A DNA stretch of 64,000 bases from Heliomarina baculiformis (GTDB lineage: Bacteria > Pseudomonadota > Alphaproteobacteria > Rhodobacterales > Rhodobacteraceae), in the NCBI RefSeq assembly GCF_019966545.1, contig NZ_JAIMIC010000001.1, forward strand, positions 186,001 through 250,000, in the 5' to 3' direction. A model generated the notes under the pieces. That model worked only from the letters and a program-made list of their open reading frames with translations. It was not told the DNA's origin and did no database searches. Position 1 is the first letter of the stretch. Each line of letters starts with the position of its first letter. A program made the translations under genes and the position numbers. Below, in pieces: positions 33,446 to 41,436 of the stretch.

Positions 33446-34840
33446 ATGCAACATTTCCCGATCTTCCTCGCTGTCGAGGGCCAGCGCATCACCCTTTCGG
33501 GCGGTGGTGAGGCCGCGCTTGCCAAGTTGCGCCTTTTGATGAAGACAGAGGCGCGGATAGACGTCTATGCCGCCGCTCCAGCGCCGGAAATCGAGACATG
33601 GGCGAGCGAGGGCAAGCTGACCCTGTCTCGCCGCGCGCTTGCCGAGGGCGATGTGGACGGCTCGGCGCTGTTCTATGCCGCTGACGAGGATGAGGTCGAA
33701 GACGCCCGCACTGCAGAGCTTGCCCGCGCTGCCGGTGTGCTGGTCAACGTGGTCGACAACCTACAGGACAGTCAGTTCATCACCCCCGCCATCGTCGATC
33801 GTGACCCGGTCACTGTTGCCATCGGTACCGAAGGTGCGGCCCCCGTGCTGGCCCGTGCGATCAAGGCCGATCTCGAGGCACGTCTGGCGGTCACGCTCGG
33901 TCCGCTGGCGCGAATCGGCAAAGGATTTCGCAAACTGGCCGAGGCGCTGCCCTTTGGCCGTGCCCGCCGCGATTTCTGGGCCGATTACTATTTCAATGCC
34001 GGCCCCCGCGCGATGGATGAGGGTGGCGAAACCGCCGTTCGCCCGGCGCTTCAATCGCTGCTGAACGATCACCTGACGCGTCCGCAGCGCGACGGCCACG
34101 TCGCCTTTGTCGGCGCCGGTCCGGGCGATCCGGAACTGCTAACGCTCAAGGCGCGCCGTGCGCTGGACGAGGCCGACGTGGTGATCTACGACCGCCTGAT
34201 CTCAAAGGAAATCCTTGAACTTGCCCGCCGCGAGGCGCTAATGCTCGATGTCGGCAAGGAAGGCTTTGGCCCTTCGACCCCGCAGGAGGTCATCAATGAC
34301 CTGCTGGTGGAACACGCCCGCAAAGGCGCGCAAGTGGTGCGGCTGAAATCCGGTGATAGTACAGTATTCGGACGGCTGGACGAGGAAATCGACGCCTGCG
34401 ACGCGGCAGGTGTCACCTGGCATATCGTACCGGGCATCACGGCCGCCTCGGCTGCCGTGGCTGGCATCGGCCAGAGCCTGACGAAACGGGGCCGCAATGC
34501 GTCTGTCCGCTTCCTGACCGGACATGACATGAAAGGTTTTGCCGATCACGACTGGGCCACGCTGGCGCGCCCGGGCGAGGTTGCCGCGATCTACATGGGC
34601 AAGAAATCCGCCCGTTTCATCCAGGGCCGCCTGATCATGCACGGGGCCGACCGCGCCACGCCGATCACCGTGATAGAAAACGCCTCGCGCCCCGATCAGC
34701 GCATTCTTTCAACCACGCTCGACACCCTGCCTACCGATCTGGCCGAGGCCGAAATGACCGGCCCTGCCCTCACCTTCTATGGCCTCGCCCCGCGCGCGGC
34801 CGCCCTTGCCCTTCCCGAGATGCAAAAGGAACTCGCCTGA
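33446..34840 (+). CDS. cysG: Siroheme synthase (trifunctional CysG)
   Basis: This 464-residue fusion makes siroheme, the cofactor of the sulfite reductase encoded two genes downstream. Residues 1 to about 200 form the precorrin-2 dehydrogenase/sirohydrochlorin ferrochelatase domain; the NAD-binding start is slightly divergent, with LSGGGEAALAK. Residues about 215-460 form the uroporphyrinogen-III C-methyltransferase domain with VGAGPGDPELLTLKARRAL and the second signature GVTWHIVPGITAASAA. It is the first gene of the six-gene operon and overlaps the next by TGATG. Confidence 0.95.
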   Translation: MQHFPIFLAVEGQRITLSGGGEAALAKLRLLMKTEARIDVYAAAPAPEIETWASEGKLTLSRRALAEGDVDGSALFYAADEDEVEDARTAELARAAGVLVNVVDNLQDSQFITPAIVDRDPVTVAIGTEGAAPVLARAIKADLEARLAVTLGPLARIGKGFRKLAEALPFGRARRDFWADYYFNAGPRAMDEGGETAVRPALQSLLNDHLTRPQRDGHVAFVGAGPGDPELLTLKARRALDEADVVIYDRLISKEILELARREALMLDVGKEGFGPSTPQEVINDLLVEHARKGAQVVRLKSGDSTVFGRLDEEIDACDAAGVTWHIVPGITAASAAVAGIGQSLTKRGRNASVRFLTGHDMKGFADHDWATLARPGEVAAIYMGKKSARFIQGRLIMHGADRATPITVIENASRPDQRILSTTLDTLPTDLAEAEMTGPALTFYGLAPRAAALALPEMQKELA

Positions 34841-35145
34841 TGGCCCGCCCCTTTACCCCCAAAGTCGTTACCGCCAATGCCCTTCTTGAAGGCGATGTGA
34901 TCTATCAGACCGCCGATGACCGCTGGTCGCGCACGCTCTCCGAGGCCGAAGTGCTGCGCGACGAGGCACTGGCCAAGCAACGGCTTGATTTTGCCGCGCA
35001 ACAGGCCGGCGAAGTGGTCGGTGCCTATCTGGCCGAGGTCAAGATCGGCGCGAACGGTCCCGAGCCCACCCATTTCCGCGAGGAATTCCGCCTGACCGGC
35101 CCGTCGAATTATTTCCACGGCAAGCAGGCCGAAACCGCCTCCTGA
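34840..35145 (+). CDS. DUF2849 protein of the sulfite reduction operon
   Basis: This 101-residue soluble protein of the DUF2849 family starts MARPFTPKVVTANALLEGDVIY and contains YFHGKQAE near the end. It has no cysteine or metal motif and no membrane segment. It overlaps cysG by one base and precedes cysI by 52 bp. Members are regularly found between cysG and cysI in alphaproteobacteria. A role in assembly or electron transfer to CysI is plausible but unproven. Confidence 0.85.
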   Translation: MARPFTPKVVTANALLEGDVIYQTADDRWSRTLSEAEVLRDEALAKQRLDFAAQQAGEVVGAYLAEVKIGANGPEPTHFREEFRLTGPSNYFHGKQAETAS

Positions 35146-35197
35146 TCCGAACAAGACCCATCCGATGCCCCGCGCGGGGCTGGCGAAAGGAACGACC

Positions 35198-36862
35198 ATG
35201 TATCAATACACTGATTTCGACCGTGATTTCCTTGCGGAACGCAACGCCCAGTTCCGCGCGCAGGTCGAGCGCCGCATCGACGGCTCGCTGACCGAGGACG
35301 AATTCAAGCCGCTGCGCCTGATGAACGGCGTCTACCTGCAATTGCACGCCTATATGCTGCGCGTGGCGATTCCCTATGGCACGCTGAACTCGGCGCAGAT
35401 GCGCCATCTCGCCCTGCTGGCCGAAAAGTGGGACAAGGGTTATGGCCATTTCACCACCCGCCAGAACATCCAGTATAACTGGCCGCAACTGCGCGACATT
35501 CCCGATATGCTCGACGCGCTCGCCGAGGTCGGCCTGCACGCGATCCAGACCAGCGGCAACACGATCCGCAACGTGACGGCGGACCATTTCGCCGGGGCCG
35601 TGGGCGATGAAATCGCCGATCCACGCCCTGTCGCCGAACTGATCCGGCAATGGTCGACCGATCACCCGGAATTCCAGTTCTTGGGCCGCAAGTTCAAGAT
35701 CGCCGTGACCGGGGCCGAGCATGACCGCGCCGTGACCCGCGCCCATGACATCGGGCTGCGCATGGTGCGCCGCAACGGTCAGCCGGGCTATGAGGTGATC
35801 GTCGGTGGCGGTCTGGGCCGAACGCCGATGATCGGCAAGGTGATCCGCGAGTTCCTGTCGCAAGAGGATCTGCTGCCCTATCTGGAATCCGTCCTTGCGG
35901 TTTATAACCAGCTTGGCCGCCGCGATAACAAGTACAAGGCGCGCATCAAGATCACCGTGCACGAAAACGGCATCGAAAAGATCCGCGAACTGGTCGAGGC
36001 CGAATTCCCCGCCCGTCGCGCTCGCTTCAGCGGTATCGATCAGGTGCTGCTTGCCAAGTTCGAGGCGGCCTTTGCCAACCCGGATTTCCGCACCGCCTCG
36101 ACCGATGTCTACGACGTCGCGCACGGTTCCGACCCCGTGTTTCGTGCCTGGGCCGATACTAACCTCTTCGCGCACAAGGCGCCGGGCTATGCGATTGTTT
36201 CGATCAGCCTCAAGGCGCATGGCAAGACGCCCGGCGACGCCACGGCCGAGCAGATGCGCGTGATGGCGGATCTGGCCGAGCAATACGGCCATGACGAGCT
36301 GCGCATCAGCCATGAGCAGAACGTGATCCTGCCGCATGTCCACAAATCGGATCTGCCCGCTCTGCACGCGACGCTGAAAAAGCACGGGCTGGCGACGGCG
36401 AATATCGGCCTGATCTCCGATATCATCGCCTGCCCCGGCATGGACTACTGCGCGCTGGCCACCGCCCGGTCGATCCCGATCGCGCAGGAAATCGCAACCC
36501 GTTTCGACGAGCTGAAACTGGAACACGATGTCGGTCCGCTCAAGATCAAGATCTCGGGCTGCATCAATGCCTGCGGCCACCACCACGTCGGCCATATCGG
36601 CATTCTCGGGCTCGACCGCGCGGGCGTGGAAAACTACCAGATCACGCTGGGCGGTGACGGCACCGAGGACACGACCATCGGCGAACGCGCCGGTCCGGGT
36701 TTTTCGGCCGACGAGATCGTGCCTGCCATCGAACGGCTGGTGCTTGGCTATCTCGACCTGCGCGAAAGCCGCGAGGAAACCTTTCTCGACGCCTATCGCC
36801 GGTTGGGGGCTGCGCCTTTCAAGGCTGCGCTCTACCCCGAGGCCCGGGCCGATGCCGCTTGA
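35198..36862 (+). CDS. cysI: Assimilatory sulfite reductase, siroheme-[4Fe-4S] protein
   Basis: This 554-residue haemoprotein reduces sulfite to sulfide by six electrons. Two nitrite/sulfite reductase half-repeats are visible. The siroheme-cluster cysteines are C412 and C418 (CPGMDYCALATA) and C455 and C459 (ISGCINACGHHHVG), giving C-x5-C and C-x3-C. The start at MYQYTDF (35198) has GAAAGGAAC upstream. No flavoprotein CysJ is encoded nearby; a ferredoxin route through the downstream Fpr is likely. It overlaps cysH by 11 bp. Confidence 0.93.
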   Translation: MYQYTDFDRDFLAERNAQFRAQVERRIDGSLTEDEFKPLRLMNGVYLQLHAYMLRVAIPYGTLNSAQMRHLALLAEKWDKGYGHFTTRQNIQYNWPQLRDIPDMLDALAEVGLHAIQTSGNTIRNVTADHFAGAVGDEIADPRPVAELIRQWSTDHPEFQFLGRKFKIAVTGAEHDRAVTRAHDIGLRMVRRNGQPGYEVIVGGGLGRTPMIGKVIREFLSQEDLLPYLESVLAVYNQLGRRDNKYKARIKITVHENGIEKIRELVEAEFPARRARFSGIDQVLLAKFEAAFANPDFRTASTDVYDVAHGSDPVFRAWADTNLFAHKAPGYAIVSISLKAHGKTPGDATAEQMRVMADLAEQYGHDELRISHEQNVILPHVHKSDLPALHATLKKHGLATANIGLISDIIACPGMDYCALATARSIPIAQEIATRFDELKLEHDVGPLKIKISGCINACGHHHVGHIGILGLDRAGVENYQITLGGDGTEDTTIGERAGPGFSADEIVPAIERLVLGYLDLRESREETFLDAYRRLGAAPFKAALYPEARADAA

Positions 36863-37625
36863 TCGCCCGATGATCCCCCCCTTGGACAAGGCGTCCGACG
36901 CACCGGTCGATCCCGTATTGGCCGAACGCGTCGCGGCGCTCAACACCCGGTTCCGCCACCACAGCGCGACCGAGGTGATGAAGGGTGCGCTGCGCGATGC
37001 GGGCCATATCGCGCTGGTGTCGAGTTTTGGCGCGGAATCCGTCGTGCTGTTGCACATGGCCGCCGTGATCGACCGCAAGGTGCCGGTGCTGTTCATCGAC
37101 ACCGAGATGCTGTTTACCGAAACGCTGGTCTACCAGTCCGAGGTGAGCGAACGTCTGGGACTGAAGAACGTGCGCATCATCCGTGCTGCGGATATTGCGA
37201 AGCATGACCCGGACAACACGCTGCGCCAGCGCGACACCGATGCCTGCTGCGCCCTGCGCAAAACCGTGCCGCTGAACAACGCGCTCGCGGAATTCGACGG
37301 CTGGATCACCGGGCGCAAACGGTTCCAGTCCGGCACCCGCGCCGCGCTCGATTTTTTCGAGGTCGAGGCGGGCACAGGCCGCATCAAGGTCAACCCGCTG
37401 GCGCATTGGGCCCCCGAGGACGTGCGCAACTACATGGAAGAAAACCGCCTGCCCCGTCACCCGCTGGTGGCCAAGGGCTATCCCTCGATCGGCTGCGCGC
37501 CCTGCACCTCGCCGGTGAAGCCCGGTGAAGACCCGCGTGCCGGGCGCTGGCGCGATCAGGAAAAGGAAGAATGCGGCATCCATTTTGTGAATGGCAAGAT
37601 GGTGCGAACAGGAGCGACATCATGA
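36852..37625 (+). CDS. cysH: Assimilatory adenylyl-sulfate (APS/PAPS) reductase
   Basis: This 257-residue thioredoxin-dependent enzyme forms sulfite from activated sulfate. It has the P-loop-like SSFGAESVVLLHM, and the [4Fe-4S] ligands C132-C133 (DACCALRK) and C215-x2-C218 (GCAPC). The catalytic Cys is C241 in EECGIH. The CC...CxxC cluster motif marks the iron-sulfur type that normally uses APS directly, so a PAPS step may be bypassed; this follows from family knowledge. The start at 36852 overlaps the cysI stop; MIPPLDK at 36870 is the alternative. It overlaps the DUF934 gene by ATGA. Confidence 0.93.
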   Translation: MPLDRPMIPPLDKASDAPVDPVLAERVAALNTRFRHHSATEVMKGALRDAGHIALVSSFGAESVVLLHMAAVIDRKVPVLFIDTEMLFTETLVYQSEVSERLGLKNVRIIRAADIAKHDPDNTLRQRDTDACCALRKTVPLNNALAEFDGWITGRKRFQSGTRAALDFFEVEAGTGRIKVNPLAHWAPEDVRNYMEENRLPRHPLVAKGYPSIGCAPCTSPVKPGEDPRAGRWRDQEKEECGIHFVNGKMVRTGATS

Positions 37626-38029
37626 GCTTTATCGTCAAAGATACCGGATTCACGTCCGACGACTGGAAGGGCGGCTTTGCCACCGCCGAGGAACGCCCGA
37701 ACGAGGCCCGCGGACTCGACCTGCCCTCGGATGCGGATGTGACGGAGCTGGGCCCCCTGCTGGATCAGGTCGAGATGATCCGCGTGGATTTCCCGAGCTT
37801 TGCCGACGGGCGCGGGTTCACCATCGCGCGGCGACTGCGCCTGATGGGCTTTACCGGGCGGCTGCGGGCCAAGGGCCACGTGATCGCCGATCAATACGCG
37901 ATGGCGCGCCGGTCCGGTTTCGACGAGGTCGAGATCGACGATGCGCTGGCTGCACGCCAACCGGAAGATCAGTGGCTGGCACGCGCGAATTGGCAGCAAC
38001 ATGACTATCAGGCAAGGCTGCGCGGCTAA
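37622..38029 (+). CDS. DUF934 protein of the sulfate assimilation operon
   Basis: This 135-residue soluble protein of the DUF934 family has a core of ARGLDLPSDADVTELGPLLD and RIDF-like IRVDFPSFADGRGFTIARRLR near 58-80. It is a constant companion of cysH and cysI in many proteobacteria, yet has no assigned reaction. There is no signal peptide and no cysteine. Translation is coupled to cysH (ATGA). A regulatory or scaffolding part in sulfite reduction is inference. Confidence 0.87.
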   Translation: MSFIVKDTGFTSDDWKGGFATAEERPNEARGLDLPSDADVTELGPLLDQVEMIRVDFPSFADGRGFTIARRLRLMGFTGRLRAKGHVIADQYAMARRSGFDEVEIDDALAARQPEDQWLARANWQQHDYQARLRG

Positions 38030-38100
38030 ACGCCCCTTCCCTTCGCCACTTTCAACGCTTACTGGAAAAAGGAGCCGGTCCCCGGGGCCGGTGTTCGCCT

Positions 38101-38949
38101 ATGACCGAAATGAGACCTGTGACCGATACCGTGACCGAAGCCACTCCCGTCAAGACGCCCACCCTGCCCGACGCCCAGACCGTGACTTCGGTCAAGCACT
38201 GGACCGACCGGCTCTTTTCGTTCCGCGTGACGCGCCCGGCCTCGCTGCGCTTTCGCTCGGGCGAATTCGTGATGATCGGGTTGATGGGCGATCCGGATCC
38301 CAAGTCCGGCAAGCAAAAGCCACTGCTGCGCGCCTATTCCATCGCCTCACCCGCCTGGGACGACGAACTTGAATTCTATTCGATCAAGGTACAGGACGGC
38401 CCGCTGACATCGAAACTTCAGCACATTCAGCCCGGCGACCAGATCATCCTGCGGCCGAAACCCGTGGGCACGCTGGTGCATGACGCACTGCTGCCCGGCG
38501 AGCGTCTGTGGTTCTTCGCCACCGGCACCGGTTTTGCGCCCTTCGCCTCGCTCCTGCGCGAGCCTGAAACCTATGAGAAATACGACCAGATCATCATGAC
38601 CCATACCTGCCGCGACGTGGCAGAGCTCGACTATGGCCGTGAACTTGTCGAAAGCCTCAAGGACGATCCGCTGATCGGCGAGCTGGTTGGCGACAAGGTC
38701 AAGTACTACCCGACCACCACCCGCGAGCAGAGCCCCAAGATGGGCCGCATCACCAACCTGCTGCGCGATGGCACCGTGTTTACCGATCTAGGGATCGAAC
38801 CCATCAACCCCGAAACCGACCGGGGCATGGTCTGTGGCAGTCTCGATTTCAACAAGGATATGAAAGACGTGCTCGAAGGTTTTGGCCTGCGCGAAGGCGC
38901 CAATTCCGATCCCAAGGAATACGTGGTCGAAAAGGCCTTTGTCGGGTAA
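38101..38949 (+). CDS. fpr: Ferredoxin-NADP reductase
   Basis: This 282-residue flavoprotein passes electrons between NADPH and ferredoxin or flavodoxin. The FAD-binding motif is RAYSIASPAW, the NADP-binding start is FFATGTGFAPFASLLRE, and the C-terminal end YVVEKAFVG is typical of the bacterial subclass. It closes the sulfate assimilation operon and is followed by a strong terminator, which suggests it supplies reductant for CysI. An in-frame start four codons later is possible. Confidence 0.93.
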   Translation: MTEMRPVTDTVTEATPVKTPTLPDAQTVTSVKHWTDRLFSFRVTRPASLRFRSGEFVMIGLMGDPDPKSGKQKPLLRAYSIASPAWDDELEFYSIKVQDGPLTSKLQHIQPGDQIILRPKPVGTLVHDALLPGERLWFFATGTGFAPFASLLREPETYEKYDQIIMTHTCRDVAELDYGRELVESLKDDPLIGELVGDKVKYYPTTTREQSPKMGRITNLLRDGTVFTDLGIEPINPETDRGMVCGSLDFNKDMKDVLEGFGLREGANSDPKEYVVEKAFVG

Positions 38950-38973
38950 TTCCTGCGCTCATTTGTGAACGGC

Positions 38974-39000
38974 AAAAGGCGACCCCGGGGTCGCCTTTTT
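38974..39000. terminator. Bidirectional terminator after fpr
   Basis: The 26-base segment starting at 38974 is a perfect palindrome, AAAAGGCGACCCC and GGGGTCGCCTTTT, with a fifth T at 39000. It ends the operon and also serves the convergent membrane-protein gene on the minus strand. Confidence 0.9.
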
Positions 39001-39037
39001 CATATGAACTTGAAGCAGGTAAAACCGTTCAGAAGGA

Positions 39038-39631
39038 TCAGTCCCGGTATCCCGGTGCCAGTGTTCCGGTGAAAACCAGCGTAAAGAACAACAAGGTCGG
39101 CAGGGAGGTTTCCCGAAACAGCGGCAGCGTGTCAAAAGCACGCGCATCCGCGAGCAGCAGCAAGAGAAGCCCCCCCGATACAATCACGCCCACGATCGCG
39201 GCGACAAAGCTGAAATCCGAATTCCGGTGCCACGTCGCCATCCGAAAGCACAGCAGCAGAAAGCCAAGCGAGGTGCCAGTTGCCATCCGGTCATCAAGAC
39301 CGACGTTCACGCCGAACAACTCTTCGAGCTTCACGCCATACAGCAAGGTCGCCAACAGGATATTTATCCCGGCAATGGCGGAAACCGCGCCAAGCAGGAA
39401 CATGCCCAGCACCCGGCAGCTGGCGGTTTTTTCCGTAAGCAGGTAGGCCGCACCGCAAGCCATGATGAAACAGATACTCGTACTTGGGACCATCGCATAC
39501 GCATCCGAGCGCATCCGCACCAGCCAGTCGATATCCATTCCCCATCCGACCAGAAGGACAAGAAAGGCCAGCGCCCCGACGACTCCAAGCGCCTTTTCTG
39601 AAACATCGCGGAAAAGACTTATCCGTAGCAT
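39038..39631 (-). CDS. Membrane protein of unknown function, about six spans
   Basis: This is not recognised. The 197-residue reading has six hydrophobic segments: ALGVVGALAFLVLLVGWGM, STSICFIMACGAAYLL, VLGMFLLGAVSAIAGINILLA, GTSLGFLLLCFRMA, FVAAIVGVIVSGGLLLLLL and LPTLLFFTLVFTGTL. It resembles the membrane sensor module of signalling proteins but carries no output domain, so it may be a free-standing module or a remnant. The start is uncertain: MLRISLF (39631) has GAGG very close, and MTCRSLE (39694) is possible. Codon use and G+C are lower than in its neighbours, as is the 280-bp gap to infC. Confidence 0.6.
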   Translation of the reverse strand: MLRISLFRDVSEKALGVVGALAFLVLLVGWGMDIDWLVRMRSDAYAMVPSTSICFIMACGAAYLLTEKTASCRVLGMFLLGAVSAIAGINILLATLLYGVKLEELFGVNVGLDDRMATGTSLGFLLLCFRMATWHRNSDFSFVAAIVGVIVSGGLLLLLLADARAFDTLPLFRETSLPTLLFFTLVFTGTLAPGYRD

Positions 39632-39913
39632 CCTCGAACACCCGAACTCTTGAAATGAAATGCACCGAATCTTTTCCAGACTCCGGCACGTCATGTAAAA
39701 TACCCGGAAACGCGGCAGGTTCAAAATAAAATGGAACCTAATCGCACCGAAATGCGTTAGGTGACGCTGATGAGCGAATTCTGGGAATGATGCGGGTTTA
39801 ACCTGCAAGATTTGCATCTCCGCAGGCTTTTCACCGGATTTGCGACTTGAACCGGAACACGCCTAAGATTAGGTTTGCACTTCATTAATTACAACGATCA
39901 AAGGACCGATTCC

Positions 39914-40465
39914 ATAGCCCGCAGACCTCATAACGCGCCCCCGACCAGAGAAACCGGCCCGCGCGTCAACGAAAAGATCCGTGCCAACGAAATCCGCCTG
40001 ATCGGCGCTGATGGCGACAATGTAGGCGTCGTGACACCCGAACGTGCGATGCAGATGGCCGAAGAAGCCGGCCTCGACCTTGTCGAGATCTCGCCGAACG
40101 CGACCCCGCCCGTCTGCAAGATCATGGATTTCGGCAAATTCAAGTACGAGACCCAGAAACGCGAGGCCGAGGCCCGCAAGAAGCAGAAGATCATCGAGGT
40201 CAAAGAGGTCAAGTTCCGTCCCAACACCGATACGCATGACTACGAAGTCAAAATGCGCAACGTGTTCAAGTTCCTGGAAAACGGTGACAAGGTAAAGATC
40301 ACCCTGCGTTTCCGGGGCCGCGAGATGGCGCACCAGAACCTTGGCCGCGAGCTGCTGGAACGCGTCGCCGAAGACACCAAGGAAATCGGCAAGGTGGAAA
40401 ACTTCCCCAAGATGGAAGGCCGCCAGATGATCATGCTGATCGGCCCGATGCCCAACAAGGGCTGA
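39914..40465 (+). CDS. infC: Translation initiation factor IF-3, predicted AUA start
   Basis: This 183-residue factor prevents premature 30S-50S joining and checks start codons. The N domain has [17 protein letters not shown] and [15 protein letters not shown]; the C domain runs from about 95 to the end with [13 protein letters not shown]. No ATG, GTG or CTG lies at the homologous start. The likely initiator is ATA at 39914, placed 8 bases after AAAGGA (39900-39905), giving the family-like start [13 protein letters not shown] 13 codons upstream has no ribosome site and would add unrelated residues. IF-3 rejects non-canonical starts, so an AUA would give autoregulation like the AUU of Escherichia coli infC. 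Confidence 0.92.
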   Translation: MARRPHNAPPTRETGPRVNEKIRANEIRLIGADGDNVGVVTPERAMQMAEEAGLDLVEISPNATPPVCKIMDFGKFKYETQKREAEARKKQKIIEVKEVKFRPNTDTHDYEVKMRNVFKFLENGDKVKITLRFRGREMAHQNLGRELLERVAEDTKEIGKVENFPKMEGRQMIMLIGPMPNKG

Positions 40466-40480
40466 AGCGGATACCAGTTC

Positions 40481-40513
40481 AAAAAAAGCCCCGTTTTCAC
40501 GGGGCTTTTTTTA
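40481..40513. terminator. Bidirectional terminator between infC and coxM
   Basis: Seven A, AGCCCCG, loop TTTTCA, CGGGGCT and seven T form a symmetric terminator between two convergent genes. It can end both transcripts. Confidence 0.92.
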
Positions 40514-40550
40514 TTGTCTCGGGACACCGGGGCGCAACGCCCCGCCCCTC

Positions 40551-41339
40551 TCAGGCAGCAGCCGTCACCGCGCGCTTGGTCATCACACCGATCAGATGGG
40601 CCCGGTATTCGGACGAGCCGTGAATGTCCGAAATCATCCCCTCTGCCGACGCGCTCAAGCCCTCCAGCGCCGATGCCGAGAAATCGCCCGACAGCGCCTC
40701 TTCCGCCTCCGTCCAGCGAAAGACGCCTTCATTGGAGGCCCCCGTCACAGCAACCCGCACGCCGCCCGCGTATTTCGCGACAAACACCCCGACCAGCGGG
40801 AAACGCGACGCGGGCTGCTCGAACTTCTGATAATTTGACTTCTCCGGGATCGGGAGCTTCACCGCCGTGATGATCTCGCCCTCTTCCAGTGCCGTGGTGA
40901 ACATGCCCTGGAAGTAGTCATCCGCCGCGATCTCGCGCCGGTCGGTCACCACCGTCCCGCCAGACGCCAGCAATGCCGCCGGGTAACAGGCCGAAGGGTC
41001 ATTATTGGCAAGGCTTCCGCCCATGGTGCCGCGATTGCGCACCGCCGGGTCACCGATCTTCGACGCAAGCCCGGCCAAGCCCGGGTAATCGGCCGATGCC
41101 TCGCGTGCCACCGTACCATGGGTAGTGCCGCCGCCGATGACCAGCTGATCGCCGTCCTTCTTCACGCCCTTGATCTCGTCGATTGCCGTCAGGCTCACCA
41201 GCTTCGACGGCATCGCAAGGCGCTGCTTCATCGTCGGCAGCAGTGTCTGACCGCCACCCAGCGCCTGCGCATCCTCTTCGGACAGCGCCTTGACAGCATC
41301 CGCGACCGTCGTGGGCTGCTCAAACTCGAAATTATACAT
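40551..41339 (-). CDS. coxM: Molybdenum hydroxylase FAD subunit, CoxM-like
   Basis: This 262-residue medium subunit passes electrons from the Fe-S subunit to FAD. The two FAD-binding signatures are present: ALGGGQTLLPTMKQR near 41-55 and TMGGSLANNDPSACYP near 115-130. The start MYNFEFEQP has AGGAG 8 bases upstream. It is the third gene in the order coxS-coxL-coxM, the order known for form II clusters. A 97-bp gap with two hairpins separates it from coxL, so its level may differ from that of the other subunits. Confidence 0.93.
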   Translation of the reverse strand: MYNFEFEQPTTVADAVKALSEEDAQALGGGQTLLPTMKQRLAMPSKLVSLTAIDEIKGVKKDGDQLVIGGGTTHGTVAREASADYPGLAGLASKIGDPAVRNRGTMGGSLANNDPSACYPAALLASGGTVVTDRREIAADDYFQGMFTTALEEGEIITAVKLPIPEKSNYQKFEQPASRFPLVGVFVAKYAGGVRVAVTGASNEGVFRWTEAEEALSGDFSASALEGLSASAEGMISDIHGSSEYRAHLIGVMTKRAVTAAA

Positions 41340-41353
41340 CCGTTCGCTCCTTG

Positions 41354-41421
41354 AAAAACCGGGATCTTTCCCGTTTTCCTCTTGCTCCAAATACTCCGGG
41401 GGTCCGGGGGCTGGCCCCCGG
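41354..41421 (-). other. Two hairpins in the coxL-coxM gap
   Basis: A GC-rich hairpin CCGGGGGC/GCCCCCGG (41404-41421) is preceded on the plus strand by CCAAATACTCCGGGGG. Nearer coxM, CGGGA/TCCCG (41360-41373) is flanked by A and T runs, so on the minus strand it reads as a hairpin followed by a run of T just before the coxM ribosome site. The second could act as an internal attenuator. The first is related to the element at 49645. Confidence 0.5.
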
Positions 41422-41436
41422 CTCCGCCGCTTTCCC

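Noticed and set aside
35039-37102. A 687-codon open frame on the minus strand opposite cysI and cysH
   Set aside because: It is a shadow of two well-supported genes, His/Asp-rich without domain features, and has no ribosome site.
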